From contig JAIRPZ010000037.1 in NCBI GenBank assembly GCA_031256755.1, positions 1 through 18,502 on the forward strand: DNA of 18,502 nt, in the 5' to 3' direction. Positions 1-9,000 of the stretch are shown in pieces. The translations under genes were made by a program, and so were the position numbers. This DNA is from Planctomycetaceae bacterium (GTDB lineage Bacteria > Planctomycetota > Planctomycetia > Pirellulales > Thermoguttaceae). The notes under the pieces are model-generated. The model did no database searches. It was not told the DNA's origin and saw only the letters and a list, made by a program, of their open reading frames with translations. Numbering within the stretch: the first letter of the stretch is position 1; every line of letters starts with the position of its first letter.

Positions 1-363
1 GCCGAGGGCCTCGTGGTAATTGTGAATCGCAAGTCCCCACTGTTTTTCGTTGTTGCTGCACTGCATACGTCTGGCAGCGGCTCTTGCCGCCTGAATGGCG
101 GGAAGAAGCAATGCAATCAGCATGCCGATAATGGCGATCACGACAAGAAGTTCGACCAGCGTGAAGGCGTTATGAGAGCGGGCGGCATACGTCTTCTGCG
201 TTTGAGCGGAAATCCACCCCCCCCCCCATATTTTTTCTATTTTAACGTCTGTTGCGACGTTGGCGGGATTTGCACCGGCGTGCGTAGACTTGCCGCCTGC
301 TGCGTGATTTTTTCGATTGTTTCGGAACTCCTGCACTGCGGCAGTGTTGAATGTATGAAACAT
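1..363 (-). CDS. DUF1559-type prepilin-like (type II pseudopilin signal) protein, C-terminus beyond window
   Basis: I read this frame by hand; it is open from an ATG at 363-361 to the window edge (121 codons), so the C-terminal part is missing. Residues 67-80 read FTLVELLVVIAIIG, the class III (prepilin) signal and N-terminal helix. It is followed by a Q-A-A-R-A-A-A-R-R-M-Q-C-S-N-N block and L-A-I-H-N-Y-H, the hallmark of the large planctomycete DUF1559 family, thought to be exported pilin-like surface proteins handled by a prepilin peptidase. Odd points: the leader before the cleavage site is 66 residues, far longer than the usual few to about 20. Position -1 is Ala (N-A/F) instead of the usual Gly. 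The leader contains an 11-G run read as W-G-G-G-W. An AGGAAA sequence about 9 bases upstream supports the 363 start. An alternative ATG at 230-228 is out of frame with the present tract length. Family assignment is strong; the true start is uncertain. Confidence 0.85.
   Translation of the reverse strand, partial: MFHTFNTAAVQEFRNNRKNHAAGGKSTHAGANPANVATDVKIEKIWGGGWISAQTQKTYAARSHNAFTLVELLVVIAIIGMLIALLLPAIQAARAAARRMQCSNNEKQWGLAIHNYHEALG
217..227 (-). repeat. Homopolymer tract, 11 C on plus strand (G11 in the coding sense)
   Basis: Eleven consecutive C on the plus strand lie inside the leader of the minus-strand prepilin-like gene. With 11 G the frame from ATG 363 enters the FTLVELLVV segment. 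With 10 G the frame from 363 would run to a TGA soon after, but a second ATG immediately 5' of the tract (230-228) would come into frame and give a short 20-residue leader. With 12 G neither ATG reads through. Mononucleotide runs of this length are typical slippage sites, but also typical places for sequencing error. Confidence 0.8.
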
Positions 364-428
364 GGGAAAGTTTCCTTTCTGTGAGTTAAGGTTAGGAAGG
401 GACTTGACCAGCCCCCAAGGTGTTCGGA

Positions 429-462
429 GTTTGCGGCAGGCAATCAATTTTATGCCGCAAAC
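429..462. repeat. Perfect 10-bp inverted repeat (hairpin) in divergent intergenic region
   Basis: GTTTGCGGCA at 429-438 is matched exactly by TGCCGCAAAC at 453-462 around a 14-base loop. It lies between the minus-strand prepilin-like gene and the plus-strand cbiM. Neither side has a T-run, so it is not an ordinary intrinsic terminator. It could be an operator dyad or an RNA hairpin in the 5' leader of the prepilin-like gene. Confidence 0.6.
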
Positions 463-494
463 TTCCTTCAGGCGGACATTGTACGGCAAACGAA

Positions 495-522
495 ACTTTT
501 GGCAAGAGGGGGAGCCAAAAGT
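495..522. repeat. Perfect 9-bp inverted repeat upstream of the cbiM promoter
   Basis: ACTTTTGGC at 495-503 pairs with GCCAAAAGT at 514-522 around a purine loop (AAGAGGGGGA). The dyad sits about 40 bases upstream of the putative -35 element of cbiM, where an activator or repressor site would be plausible. A T8 run lies downstream at about 542-549, but it is separated from the hairpin by about 20 bases, so I do not call a terminator. Confidence 0.55.
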
Positions 523-563
523 GCCATGCAAATGCCCGCGGTTTTTTTTCGTAAACAGACGGC

Positions 564-592
564 TTGTTTTTTTCTGACGAATGTTGTATAAT
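564..592 (+). promoter_or_regulatory. Putative sigma70-type promoter for cbiM
   Basis: TTGTTT at 564-569 and a perfect TATAAT at 587-592 are separated by 17 bases. Transcription would begin near 599, giving a leader of about 50 bases before the ATG at 652. The leader carries a GAGGAA ribosome-binding site at 641-646. No cobalamin riboswitch B12-box-like sequence was seen in the leader, which is too short for one. Confidence 0.6.
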
Positions 593-651
593 GGCGGAAG
601 TTTGCCCTAGTGAGGGTATCCTGTTTTTTGTCACGTTTTTGAGGAACATTT

Positions 652-1545
652 ATGCACATTCCTGATATGATGATACAAGGGGCTGTTTGCCCCGTTACTG
701 CCGGATTCGCCGCTATCGGTCTCGCCGGCACGGCTTATGCCGCCTGGAAATCCCAAACAAAGCCGGCAGCCGCCTCGTTTGCGGCTGTTTCTGCCCTGAT
801 ATTTGCCGGGCAAATGCTTAACTTTCCCATTCAACCCGGAACTTCCGGGCATATTCTCGGTGCCACGCTTGCCGTTGCCCTGCTCGGTTCCGGTTTCGGC
901 ATCCTTGCTATGGCCTTGGTCGTTACCGCCCAGTGTTTCGTTTTCGGAGACGGCGGTATCAGTGTACTTGGTGCAAACCTGCTGAATATGGCATTGATTG
1001 CGGCTTTGCCTGCCGTTGCGGTTCGGGAATTGATCCTGAAACCGGATTTTTCGGCAGCCCGCCGAACAGTTGCTTACTGTCTTGCCGCATGGATTTCCAT
1101 CATAGCGGCAGCATTTGCATGTTCGGTTGAAATGGCCGCTGCCGGAGCGGTTCCGCTGCAAAAAATATTGCCGCCGATGTTGTCGGTTCATGCGTGGATC
1201 GGTTTGGGCGAAGCCGCCGTAACGTTTGCTGCCTGCGCACTGCTGATGCCGCACATTGTCTCCGTTCCGAACCGGCGGATGTGGCTTGCCCCCCTTGCCG
1301 CTGCCGTTGTGATGACGCTGCTGTTGAGTCCGTTTGCATCCGGTTCACCGGACGGATTGAATTGGGTTGCCGAATCGTTAGGAATTCTGAAGACCTCCGC
1401 TCCGCTGTTCGTTTCTCCTTTTGCCGATTACACGGTACCGGTTGTGACTTCAGAGGCGGTTTCTACGGCACTTGCCGGATTTATCGGCGCGGTGATGGTG
1501 TTTGCCGCCGGCTGCGGAGTCGGGAAAATTTGGAGCAAAGCGTAG
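652..1545 (+). CDS. cbiM: CbiM/NikM-type cobalt/nickel ECF transporter S component with C-terminal PDGL segment
   Basis: Integral membrane substrate-binding (S) component that takes up Co2+ or Ni2+ for an energy-coupling factor transporter. The protein is 297 residues and mostly hydrophobic. The N-terminus M-H-I-P supplies the Met1 amine/His2 part of the metal site, so the processed start matters and ATG 652 with GAGGAA five bases upstream fits. H67 in G-T-S-G-H is the other known ligand position. Further family signatures are V-F-G-D-G-G-I-S-V-L-G-A-N (97-109) and H-A-W-I-G-L-G-E-A (180-188). Residues 233-236 (PDGL) followed by a last membrane helix (about 271-291) resemble the CbiN/NikN-like PDGLE small subunit, so the gene appears to be a natural M-N fusion. 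No CbiQ (T component) or CbiO (ATPase) gene follows. Co versus Ni specificity cannot be read from the sequence. Confidence 0.9.
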   Translation: MHIPDMMIQGAVCPVTAGFAAIGLAGTAYAAWKSQTKPAAASFAAVSALIFAGQMLNFPIQPGTSGHILGATLAVALLGSGFGILAMALVVTAQCFVFGDGGISVLGANLLNMALIAALPAVAVRELILKPDFSAARRTVAYCLAAWISIIAAAFACSVEMAAAGAVPLQKILPPMLSVHAWIGLGEAAVTFAACALLMPHIVSVPNRRMWLAPLAAAVVMTLLLSPFASGSPDGLNWVAESLGILKTSAPLFVSPFADYTVPVVTSEAVSTALAGFIGAVMVFAAGCGVGKIWSKA

Positions 1546-1582
1546 TTCTGTTCCGTTTTCCGTGAAAGGCGGTGCAGGACTT

Positions 1583-1645
1583 TCGGTCAAACCGGACAGA
1601 CCGATATTTGACAAATATTTTGGCGAAATAAGCCGGTTTGACCGA
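1583..1645. repeat. Nested inverted repeat between cbiM and the next gene
   Basis: Outer arms TCGGTCAAACCGG (1583-1595) and CCGGTTTGACCGA (1633-1645) are a perfect 13-bp inverted repeat. Inside lies a second perfect dyad, ATATTTG-A-CAAATAT (1604-1618). No T-run follows. It could be a transcript hairpin at the end of the cbiM message, or a protein-binding site: TTGACA at 1608-1613 sits in the inner palindrome, but no convincing -10 follows at the right spacing. A GAGGGAG sequence at 1650-1656 lies just beyond the right arm. Confidence 0.65.
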
Positions 1646-1676
1646 TATAGAGGGAGTTATTGACCATCTTTCGGGG

Positions 1677-2852
1677 ATGTTTTGTCCCCTGCTCCCCTCA
1701 TTGTCCGTGTTTTTTCGCTTTGTCCTGCATTACCGAACATTGGTGTACTCGGTTTGTATACTAACCGGCTGGGGGATTTCGTCTGTTTTCGCCCAGCCGA
1801 AAGAGGAGAGCGGCGGGTTGAATTTCCGCCCGTCTTCGTCTTCTTCCGCTTCGGCGGTTTCGGTCTCGGATTTACGGACGGCGGTGAAACAAATTCCATG
1901 GAACGATTTACCGGCTGCCGTTCAAAACAGGATCAGGCGTGTCGTTTCCGGTTCTCCGGTTTTCCGCCGTTTACCGCAGCAAACAATCTTTGCCGATCCC
2001 GAAATTCATCAATACCTGATTCAGCATCCCGACATCGTTGTCGGACTTTGGGAGCGGCTTGGTGCGACGCAAATTTCCCTCCGCGAAATTAAAGAAAATC
2101 AATATCTCCTCAAAGAAAAATCGGGGACGGCTGCGGCGGTTGAAGTATTGTACCGGACTCATGAAATTTGCATTCTTTATGCCAAAGGGGAATACCGGGG
2201 CCCGCTGCTTGCCAAATCCTATCAAGGAGAAGCCGTCATTATCCTGCGTACCCGCCTGAAACATGATGTTCTCCATGAACCGGTCATCGTTTGCGATTTG
2301 GATGCGTTTGTTCTGATCGACAGTGCGGGAGCCGATTTGCTGGCGAAATTGTTTTATACTTCACTGGGAAAAATTGCGGACGGTAATTTTGAAGTGACGG
2401 TTTCTTTTATCAGCCGCCTTTCCCAGACGGCTTCCCGAACACCGGAGACCGTCAAACAGACTGTTGAAGAAATCGAGACCGTGCGGAAAGATATTTGCGG
2501 CGAATTTTGCGAAGTGCTTGACCGTGCGGCGGTACGATTTGCCAAACGGAAAAACGCCGCATTGCCGGATCAAACGCAAAATCCGCAAAATCCGGCAATA
2601 TCCTTGTATTCGCCGGAAATGCCGAATTCTGAAACATCGGAACAGCGGATACATTCCGGCAGCGATGTTTTTGATACCGATCCTTTTTTTGCGCAGCCGT
2701 TCAAAAAGAAGAATACGCCCCAGCCGCATCTCTCGAACCGCACGTACCCCTCTGCGGCGGATGAGACAGCGGATTGGATTTCGCCGCCGGCGATACGGCT
2801 GTCCCGGCTGGCAGACGCGGATGTTCCCCGGCTGCCGCCGGCTCCGCAATGA
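1677..2852 (+). CDS. Secreted conserved protein of unknown function, planctomycete type
   Basis: I do not know a function. With the ATG at 1677 the product is 391 residues. A hydrophobic stretch at about 22-36 ends in V-F-A/Q-P (39/40), a signal peptidase I-like site, though the n-region is unusually long. A Ser-rich linker (52-60) is followed by a mixed alpha/beta region of about 65-290. It includes L-G-A-T-Q-I-S-L (129-136), Y-R-G-P-L-L (173-178) and D-L-D-A-F-V-L-I-D (207-215), a pattern I associate from memory with secreted hypothetical proteins in Pirellulales genomes. The C-terminal 90 residues are Pro/Ser-rich and probably disordered. The frame is open upstream to a TTG at 1638, but that codon lies inside a perfect inverted-repeat arm without a ribosome-binding site, so I prefer 1677. 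GTG and TTG codons further in are other options. Confidence 0.7.
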   Translation: MFCPLLPSLSVFFRFVLHYRTLVYSVCILTGWGISSVFAQPKEESGGLNFRPSSSSSASAVSVSDLRTAVKQIPWNDLPAAVQNRIRRVVSGSPVFRRLPQQTIFADPEIHQYLIQHPDIVVGLWERLGATQISLREIKENQYLLKEKSGTAAAVEVLYRTHEICILYAKGEYRGPLLAKSYQGEAVIILRTRLKHDVLHEPVIVCDLDAFVLIDSAGADLLAKLFYTSLGKIADGNFEVTVSFISRLSQTASRTPETVKQTVEEIETVRKDICGEFCEVLDRAAVRFAKRKNAALPDQTQNPQNPAISLYSPEMPNSETSEQRIHSGSDVFDTDPFFAQPFKKKNTPQPHLSNRTYPSAADETADWISPPAIRLSRLADADVPRLPPAPQ

Positions 2853-2951
2853 CGATTCGTGTCCAATTGCCCGTTCATCCATGCAGCGTCCGAAATCTTG
2901 CACCGTTAAAGTATCAGGCATTGCGGCGGCTTGACCGTTAATTCTTCTGAT

Positions 2952-2997
2952 TTTTCCGGTTATTTCTCTGATCTGTGACAAAGCCGGAAAAGTTTTT
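2952..2997 (+). terminator. Candidate intrinsic terminator after the secreted protein gene
   Basis: TTTTCCGG (2952-2959) pairs with CCGGAAAA (2984-2991) across a 24-base loop, followed by G and T5 (2993-2997). The long loop and AT-rich stem base make it weak. Its position between the stop at 2852 and a TATAAT at 3034 fits separate transcription of the two genes. Confidence 0.35.
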
Positions 2998-3010
2998 ACA
3001 GTATGCCTAT

Positions 3011-3039
3011 TTTATCTTCTCCCTTCATTCGATTATAAT
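3011..3039 (+). promoter_or_regulatory. Putative promoter of the giant ORF
   Basis: A perfect TATAAT lies at 3034-3039, with a poor -35 match (TTTATC, 3011-3016) at 17-base spacing. Transcription would start near 3046, leaving a leader of about 26 bases before ATG 3072. No Shine-Dalgarno sequence is visible in that leader. Confidence 0.4.
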
Positions 3040-3071
3040 GACGGCTGTCTATTCCGTTTACGCAGATAAAC

Positions 3072-6000
3072 ATGCTTTGCTTTGCGGTCAGTATTCTTTT
3101 CGGAGTCAGCATTTGCCTTTTTTCCGCCGATGTTGCCGCACAGAATACGCCTTCTCCGCCTCCTGCGGAAACCGCAGCGGCGGACACACCGGAAAAAACC
3201 ATCATTCAGCAAGCCCCGCTTGATGCCGTTGTGGTTTTTGATACCGAAGGCAATCGGTCGCTTTATTTTCCTCCCGGAAGTTTTTCGATGACCGATTTAG
3301 ACGATTTCCGCCGGTTTTTGCTCAAAGATCAGGATAAACCGGCTCCGTTTATTATTCATTATGTCGAAGCGGCGGGAAAAATCGCCGGCGATCGGGCGGA
3401 AATATCTGTCCGGTTCCACATTACGACTTCCGTCCTCCATGCGGTCAGTGTTCCTTTGAATTTCAAAGAGGGAATTCTTCCGATGGAAAATCAATCGCCG
3501 CTGCAATACAGCGGAGAAGGGCGAGCCGATTTAACAATTGATCCGAAAAGCGGACAATACGTTGCGGTGATAACGCCGAAACAATCCGGCAAAGAAGGGG
3601 AAAAACCGGCAGCAGATCAAAAACATTTGCTTTCGCTTTCCCTGTGGCTGCCGGTGTCGGCATCTGCCAACGGAACCGGACAGAACAGCGAGGGAAAATG
3701 CTCTGTTTCCTTTCCGGTGTCTGTTCTTTCCCGATTCCAAATTGATGTTCCGGCAGTGAATATTGAGGCAGAGGTCTCTCAAGGGTACGTTGACCGCACG
3801 GTTGAAGAGACCGGCAAACAGACCACCCGGTTTACGATCATCGGTCTCCGCAGCAGCACCGAAATCATTTGGCGGAAAAAGAAAACCGAAATTGCCGATG
3901 TCCGTCCGGCGTTGCTCATTGAAAACGCATCGATTGATGTCCGGCTGGAAAACCGGTCAACCATTTGCGATGCGACTTTGCCGATCAGCAGTATTTCCGG
4001 CACTTTCGATCAGGTTTTGATTCAAATTCCGCCGGGGGCAAAATTGGATAAAGAAACAACTGACCGGTACGCAGACGTTGCCGGTTATAAAATCAGTGAA
4101 ACGGCAAAAGCATCGGTGGTTGCCGTTCATTTTTCCCGCAAGACCGCTGGTCCGGTTTCGGTACGTCTCAAAACGGTTCAGCCGTTTGATTCCGATGAAC
4201 CGGATTTTCGGCGTGAATTGTCAGGTTTTGACGTGATCGGTGTTGAACGTTATACGGGTTTTCTTGCGGTTTCCATTCCGCCGGGAAAGAATTTGAACTG
4301 TGAACGGCTTCAGGCGGTCCGCCGAACCGAAACCGTACCGGCAGCGGGAGAAAACGCTGCCGCTTCGCGATCCAATGTCCGGTTTGAAATTCTCTCGCAG
4401 CCGTTTCAACTGCGGGTGCATGCCGTTTCTCCGCAAGCCCGCATCTCCGTCAAGCCGGAATATCAAATTCAAATCAGCAATTCGATTGTTCTCAATGCCC
4501 GGTTTACTTATACGGTCAGCGGTCCCAAAGCGGATCATCTCGTTATTCAAATGCCGGACACCATGTGGGACTGCAAAGCCGGACCGGACGGGCTTGTCGA
4601 TACTCTCGCCGTGAATATGGATGCCTCCGGTCAATTAACGGTTGTCTTGCGTAATCCGGCTGACGGAACATTCACGGTCGAACTTTCGGCAACCCGTCCT
4701 TTGTTGACGGATGCGCAGCAAAAAAATGAGGAAAAACACCGGATTATGTTTGCTCTGCCGCAGCCGCAGGTTACATGGACGGAACCGGCATCCGTTACAA
4801 TCCGACCGGTCAACAGCAGCGTAGAATTGATTCCGCTTGATGATTCGTACACCGATTTGTCTTCCGGTGCGGCGGAACAACAGCGGACAACCGGCTTAAC
4901 CCGGCAGCCCCGCCGGCTGATACCGCCGGGAACTGCGGCGGCTGTTCCGCTGCAAGAGACTCTGTTTTACCGCATGGAATCGGGCAAAGCCGTTTTTGTT
5001 GCCGATATGATTCATCATACACAAAAAATAAACGTGTCCATGCAGACCGATGTCCGGCTGTTTGATTCTGCCGAACAGATTGCGCAGACCATTTCTTATA
5101 ACGTACAATATGCCCCTGTTGATAAACTTTATTTTTTGCTGCCGAAATCGTTAGATACCGCTGCCGTGCAGGTTTATCTCGGAAACGTTCCGCTGGAATG
5201 GCGCGATACTGCCGCCGATCCGGCCAGTAAAGTTTCGGAAAACTGCAAACGGAAAATGATTCAACTGCCGGATTTAATGTCCCGGTTTCAACTCGCGTTT
5301 CATTATACACTGCCGCCGCTTTCGGTTTCGGAAGAGAAACCGGCATTATTTTCGTTACGATTTATCAAACCGGAGAATATACCGGCTGCCGATCACCGGA
5401 TTCATTTTTTCTGTCCTGCCGGTTATAAAATTGAACTGCATGAGGAATCCAAACCGGTTTGGGAACCGTTCCGGGAAAGCCGCCGTCCGGTTTTGCCGCC
5501 GTCTCCGGTGGTGTCATCATCTGCGGCCGATGCCGCCCTTTCGCCGCCTGCGGCTGCCTATCGGTCGGTTCAGTCGCCGCCGAATATCGCGATGTCCGTT
5601 TCGGTGTCCAAAGATATTACCGCCGCATCGGTTGTTGATCGGGCTTGGCTGCAAACATGGCTGACAGGAACCATCCGGCAGGACCGAATCTATTACCGTA
5701 TCACGCCGTCCGGCAATTCTGTTACAATAAATCTTCCGCAGAATGCGGTCAACCTGCATCTAATATCTGTCCGGGTTGACCGGAAAGCCGTGAACAATGC
5801 GTCTCTTTTACCGGGAGGAAAACTGACGATTCCGGTTTCACCGGAACAAATTCACAACCCTATTGAGATTTCGGTCGATTACCGCTACCCGTTTGAAATC
5901 CATTCTTCTGATATTGCGATGGCTCTGCCGGCATTTCCGGCAGATGTATTGGTGCAGTGTGAATTTTGGCAGATCATCTTACCGCAAAACAAACACATCA

Positions 6001-9000
6001 TCCGTCCGCCTGCCGGCTGGACACCGGAATTTGACTGGACATGGAACGGTCTGTTCTGGGGACGTACGCCGTCAATCAAGAAAGACCGTATCGGATTGGA
6101 AGAAGATTTGCCGGACGCAGAATCGCAAATGAAAAAAGCCAGTCAGTATTTATACAGCAGTTTGCATCCGCCGTCTCCCGCGTCGGTCTCTTCCGTTTCG
6201 ATTCGGATTGCCGACCGGGCAGAGATCGTTTTTTATTCAAGCAGTGCCGCCATGCTGATCGGTTTAATCCTGATTTACATTCCGCAGTCCCGATATGCCG
6301 GATCGCTTTTTGGATTAGGCATTGCACTGATTGCGGTACTGGTGTGGCAGCCCGCTTCGATGCTTCTGATATTGCAGGCATCTGTCTTCGGTGTTTGTGC
6401 CGCACTGACCGCAGGTTATCTTTACCGGATATTTCACCGTCAGGGACAATGGATTCCGCCGTATCCGCAAACTTGGAACGAAGAAGAACCGGCATCCGCA
6501 CCCGCACCGCAGCCGGTACTCGAAGTTATTATGGACGCAGAACCGGATGCATTGCCGGAAAAAGGTGCTGCCGGTCAATCCGACATTCTGCACAATAGCC
6601 GCTCCGGCGGCAGTGCGGCTGTTCAGACCGGCGGTATTATCGGATCAGCAGTCTTTCTTTGTGTCTTCCTTTCGGCGGCAGCGGTGAGTGCCGTGGACAA
6701 CGAAAACTCTGCGGAAGAAAGTCATGTGATTCAATACCGCCGCTGGCTGATTCCCGAAGATAAAATCCGCAAAGCCCCTTTCCCGCCCGGCAGGAATATT
6801 CCGATCAAGCGGGAAACATTTGAACGCTATCTCGAACAATTCCCGCAAAAAGCCGGCGCGAAAAATTCCGGTTTGCCGCCGGTCAAAAAAACGGTGCTGA
6901 ATGCAAAATTTTCCGGCAACCGGCTTATTGACGGTCGCGGAACTTTTTTGTTACAAAATCATTATTCGGAAAACAGTATACCGGCTTTTGCGCTACCAGC
7001 CCGTTTAACATTGGGGTCCTTAACGCTGCCGATTCTGAATCCTGTTTGGGGGGACGATTCCGAAGCAGAAGTTGCCTGCGACGCTTCCGGTACAGTGCAG
7101 GTCATTATACCGGATCAAAATAAAACTTTCGATAAACTCCGGTTTCAGTGGTCGCTGCAAAGCCGCCGGAAAGAAAGCGGAGAAGACCGGAACGGCATCA
7201 TTTTTGACATTACCGTACCGCCATGTTCCGGTACGGAATTGCAGATCGACTTGCCTGCCGGCATGACGCTGATTTCTTCCGCCGGACTTGTTTTACCCCC
7301 CGAAAAGAACAGCAATTCTCCGCATATCTGGACGGTGCTGTTGGGAACCTGTAAAAGTGCGGCGATCACCGTCATACCGGATCAGCCGCCGGCAGCAGCG
7401 GACGGAAAACCCGCCGTTCATCAAACAGTCGTCTATACGATGACGCAGCAGGGATTAGAGACCGTTGCCCGAATTGCTTTCGATAAATCCGATGTGCGGC
7501 TGAAAAAATTGACATTGGATATCGAACCGCCGCTGCGCCCGGTCGAAGTCAAATACGGCGGACAAAATGTTTTATGGACATCTTATCCCGGCAATAATTC
7601 TGTTACAAAAATAGAGATCAGTATTCCGCCGGCTGTAAAAAATGAGCCGCAGGAAATTGCCGTCCGATCTTTAGCACCGCTTCAGGAAAATCAGCGTTGG
7701 CTGCTTCCCCGGATACGGACAGACCCGCAGGAAGTTTTTTGGTCGGACACCCGTTGTGCTGTTTCCGTTGCTGTTCCGCTGCTCGCCCGGCATATCGCTT
7801 GCGGACAAGGGATTCAGGTTACGCCGCGATCCGCTTTCGATTGGTCGGAACGGCAACTTTTTACGTTTCAATACTTTAATGAAAATGCCCAGATTGAAAC
7901 CGAAATTATTCACAGCCCTCCCCGAATAACAGTCAACAGCGCATCGCAGATTCAGTGGGGAAACAGCGACATCCGGGCAGACCTCTTTCTCGATTGCAGC
8001 GTCAGCGAAGGGGAAATTTTTACCCTGAATTTTCCTGTTACAGAAAATTGGATCATTGATTCTGTAACAAATTATTCTGTTTCGGACACGGGCGTTTCGG
8101 GAACGGATACTGCGGACGAAGACGGATTGATTTCTTCGTGGGAGGTTCTATCGCCCGATAACCGCCGCCATCCGCAAAAAACAATTTCTATTCATTTACG
8201 CAGGGCTTTACGCAGCAAAAAACCGGCTGTGCTGAAGTTATCATGCCGCCTTGTCAACCCGCCGCAGAGCCGGTTTTCTCTCCCGCAACTTTCGCCGGTT
8301 CAATTTCCAAACCGGTACGGAGAACAGCACGTCATTGCCGTTCAAATCCAATTAACGGATTATTCGCTCCGTTCCGGTGACGGGGTGCGGCGTATCAATA
8401 GACCGCAAACCGTGACGATCGGCAGCCGCCCGATGTCTTTAGCGGGACATATTTATCCGCTCACAGCGGACACAGCGGATATGCAGTTTGATTTGGAACG
8501 CATGAAACCGAATTATGCAGCGGAAATATCCGGCAGAATGTCTATCGATGCGGACATGCTTTTTGCTTCTTACCGGTTCCGGTGCGAACCGGTTGATTCG
8601 GCGGTTGAGCGGGTATTTGTCCATTTTACTGCACCGCTTGCTTCGTCCGGCAAAGAAGATGACGGACGATGGAACTGGACTTTTGCCGAGCAACCGGATT
8701 CGGGACAGTTTATACGCACCCGGAAAATCCGACCGGAAGAATGGAAAGAAATCATACCGCTCTTCGCTGCACCGCACCGGCCGGAAGAACTGCAAAAAGG
8801 GGAAATATGGGAAATCCGCTTCGATGAATTACAAACTTTGCCGTTTGAACTGTCGGCGGTGTGCAGCGCATCAATCGGTAATATCGTTGCCGTTCCGCTT
8901 GCATCGCTGCCTGCGGCATCAGCACAAACCGGAGAATTAACCGTTGAATCCGGCTTATCATTGAATTACCGTATCAATAATAAAAACCTGAATCCGGTTC

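Noticed and set aside
13..384. Plus-strand open frame of 123 codons at the left edge
   Set aside because: It is antisense to the clear prepilin-like gene on the minus strand, and its product shows no family features.
593..651. Cobalamin riboswitch upstream of cbiM
   Set aside because: No B12-box-like sequence was seen and the leader from the putative promoter is only about 50 bases, too short for the aptamer.
1638..1676. TTG start for the secreted protein gene
   Set aside because: The TTG lies inside an arm of a perfect 13-bp inverted repeat, has no ribosome-binding site, and would lengthen an already long signal n-region.
2361..2981. Minus-strand open frame of 206 codons over the secreted protein gene
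   Set aside because: The Arg-rich antisense translation has no recognisable domain, and the plus-strand gene explains the region.
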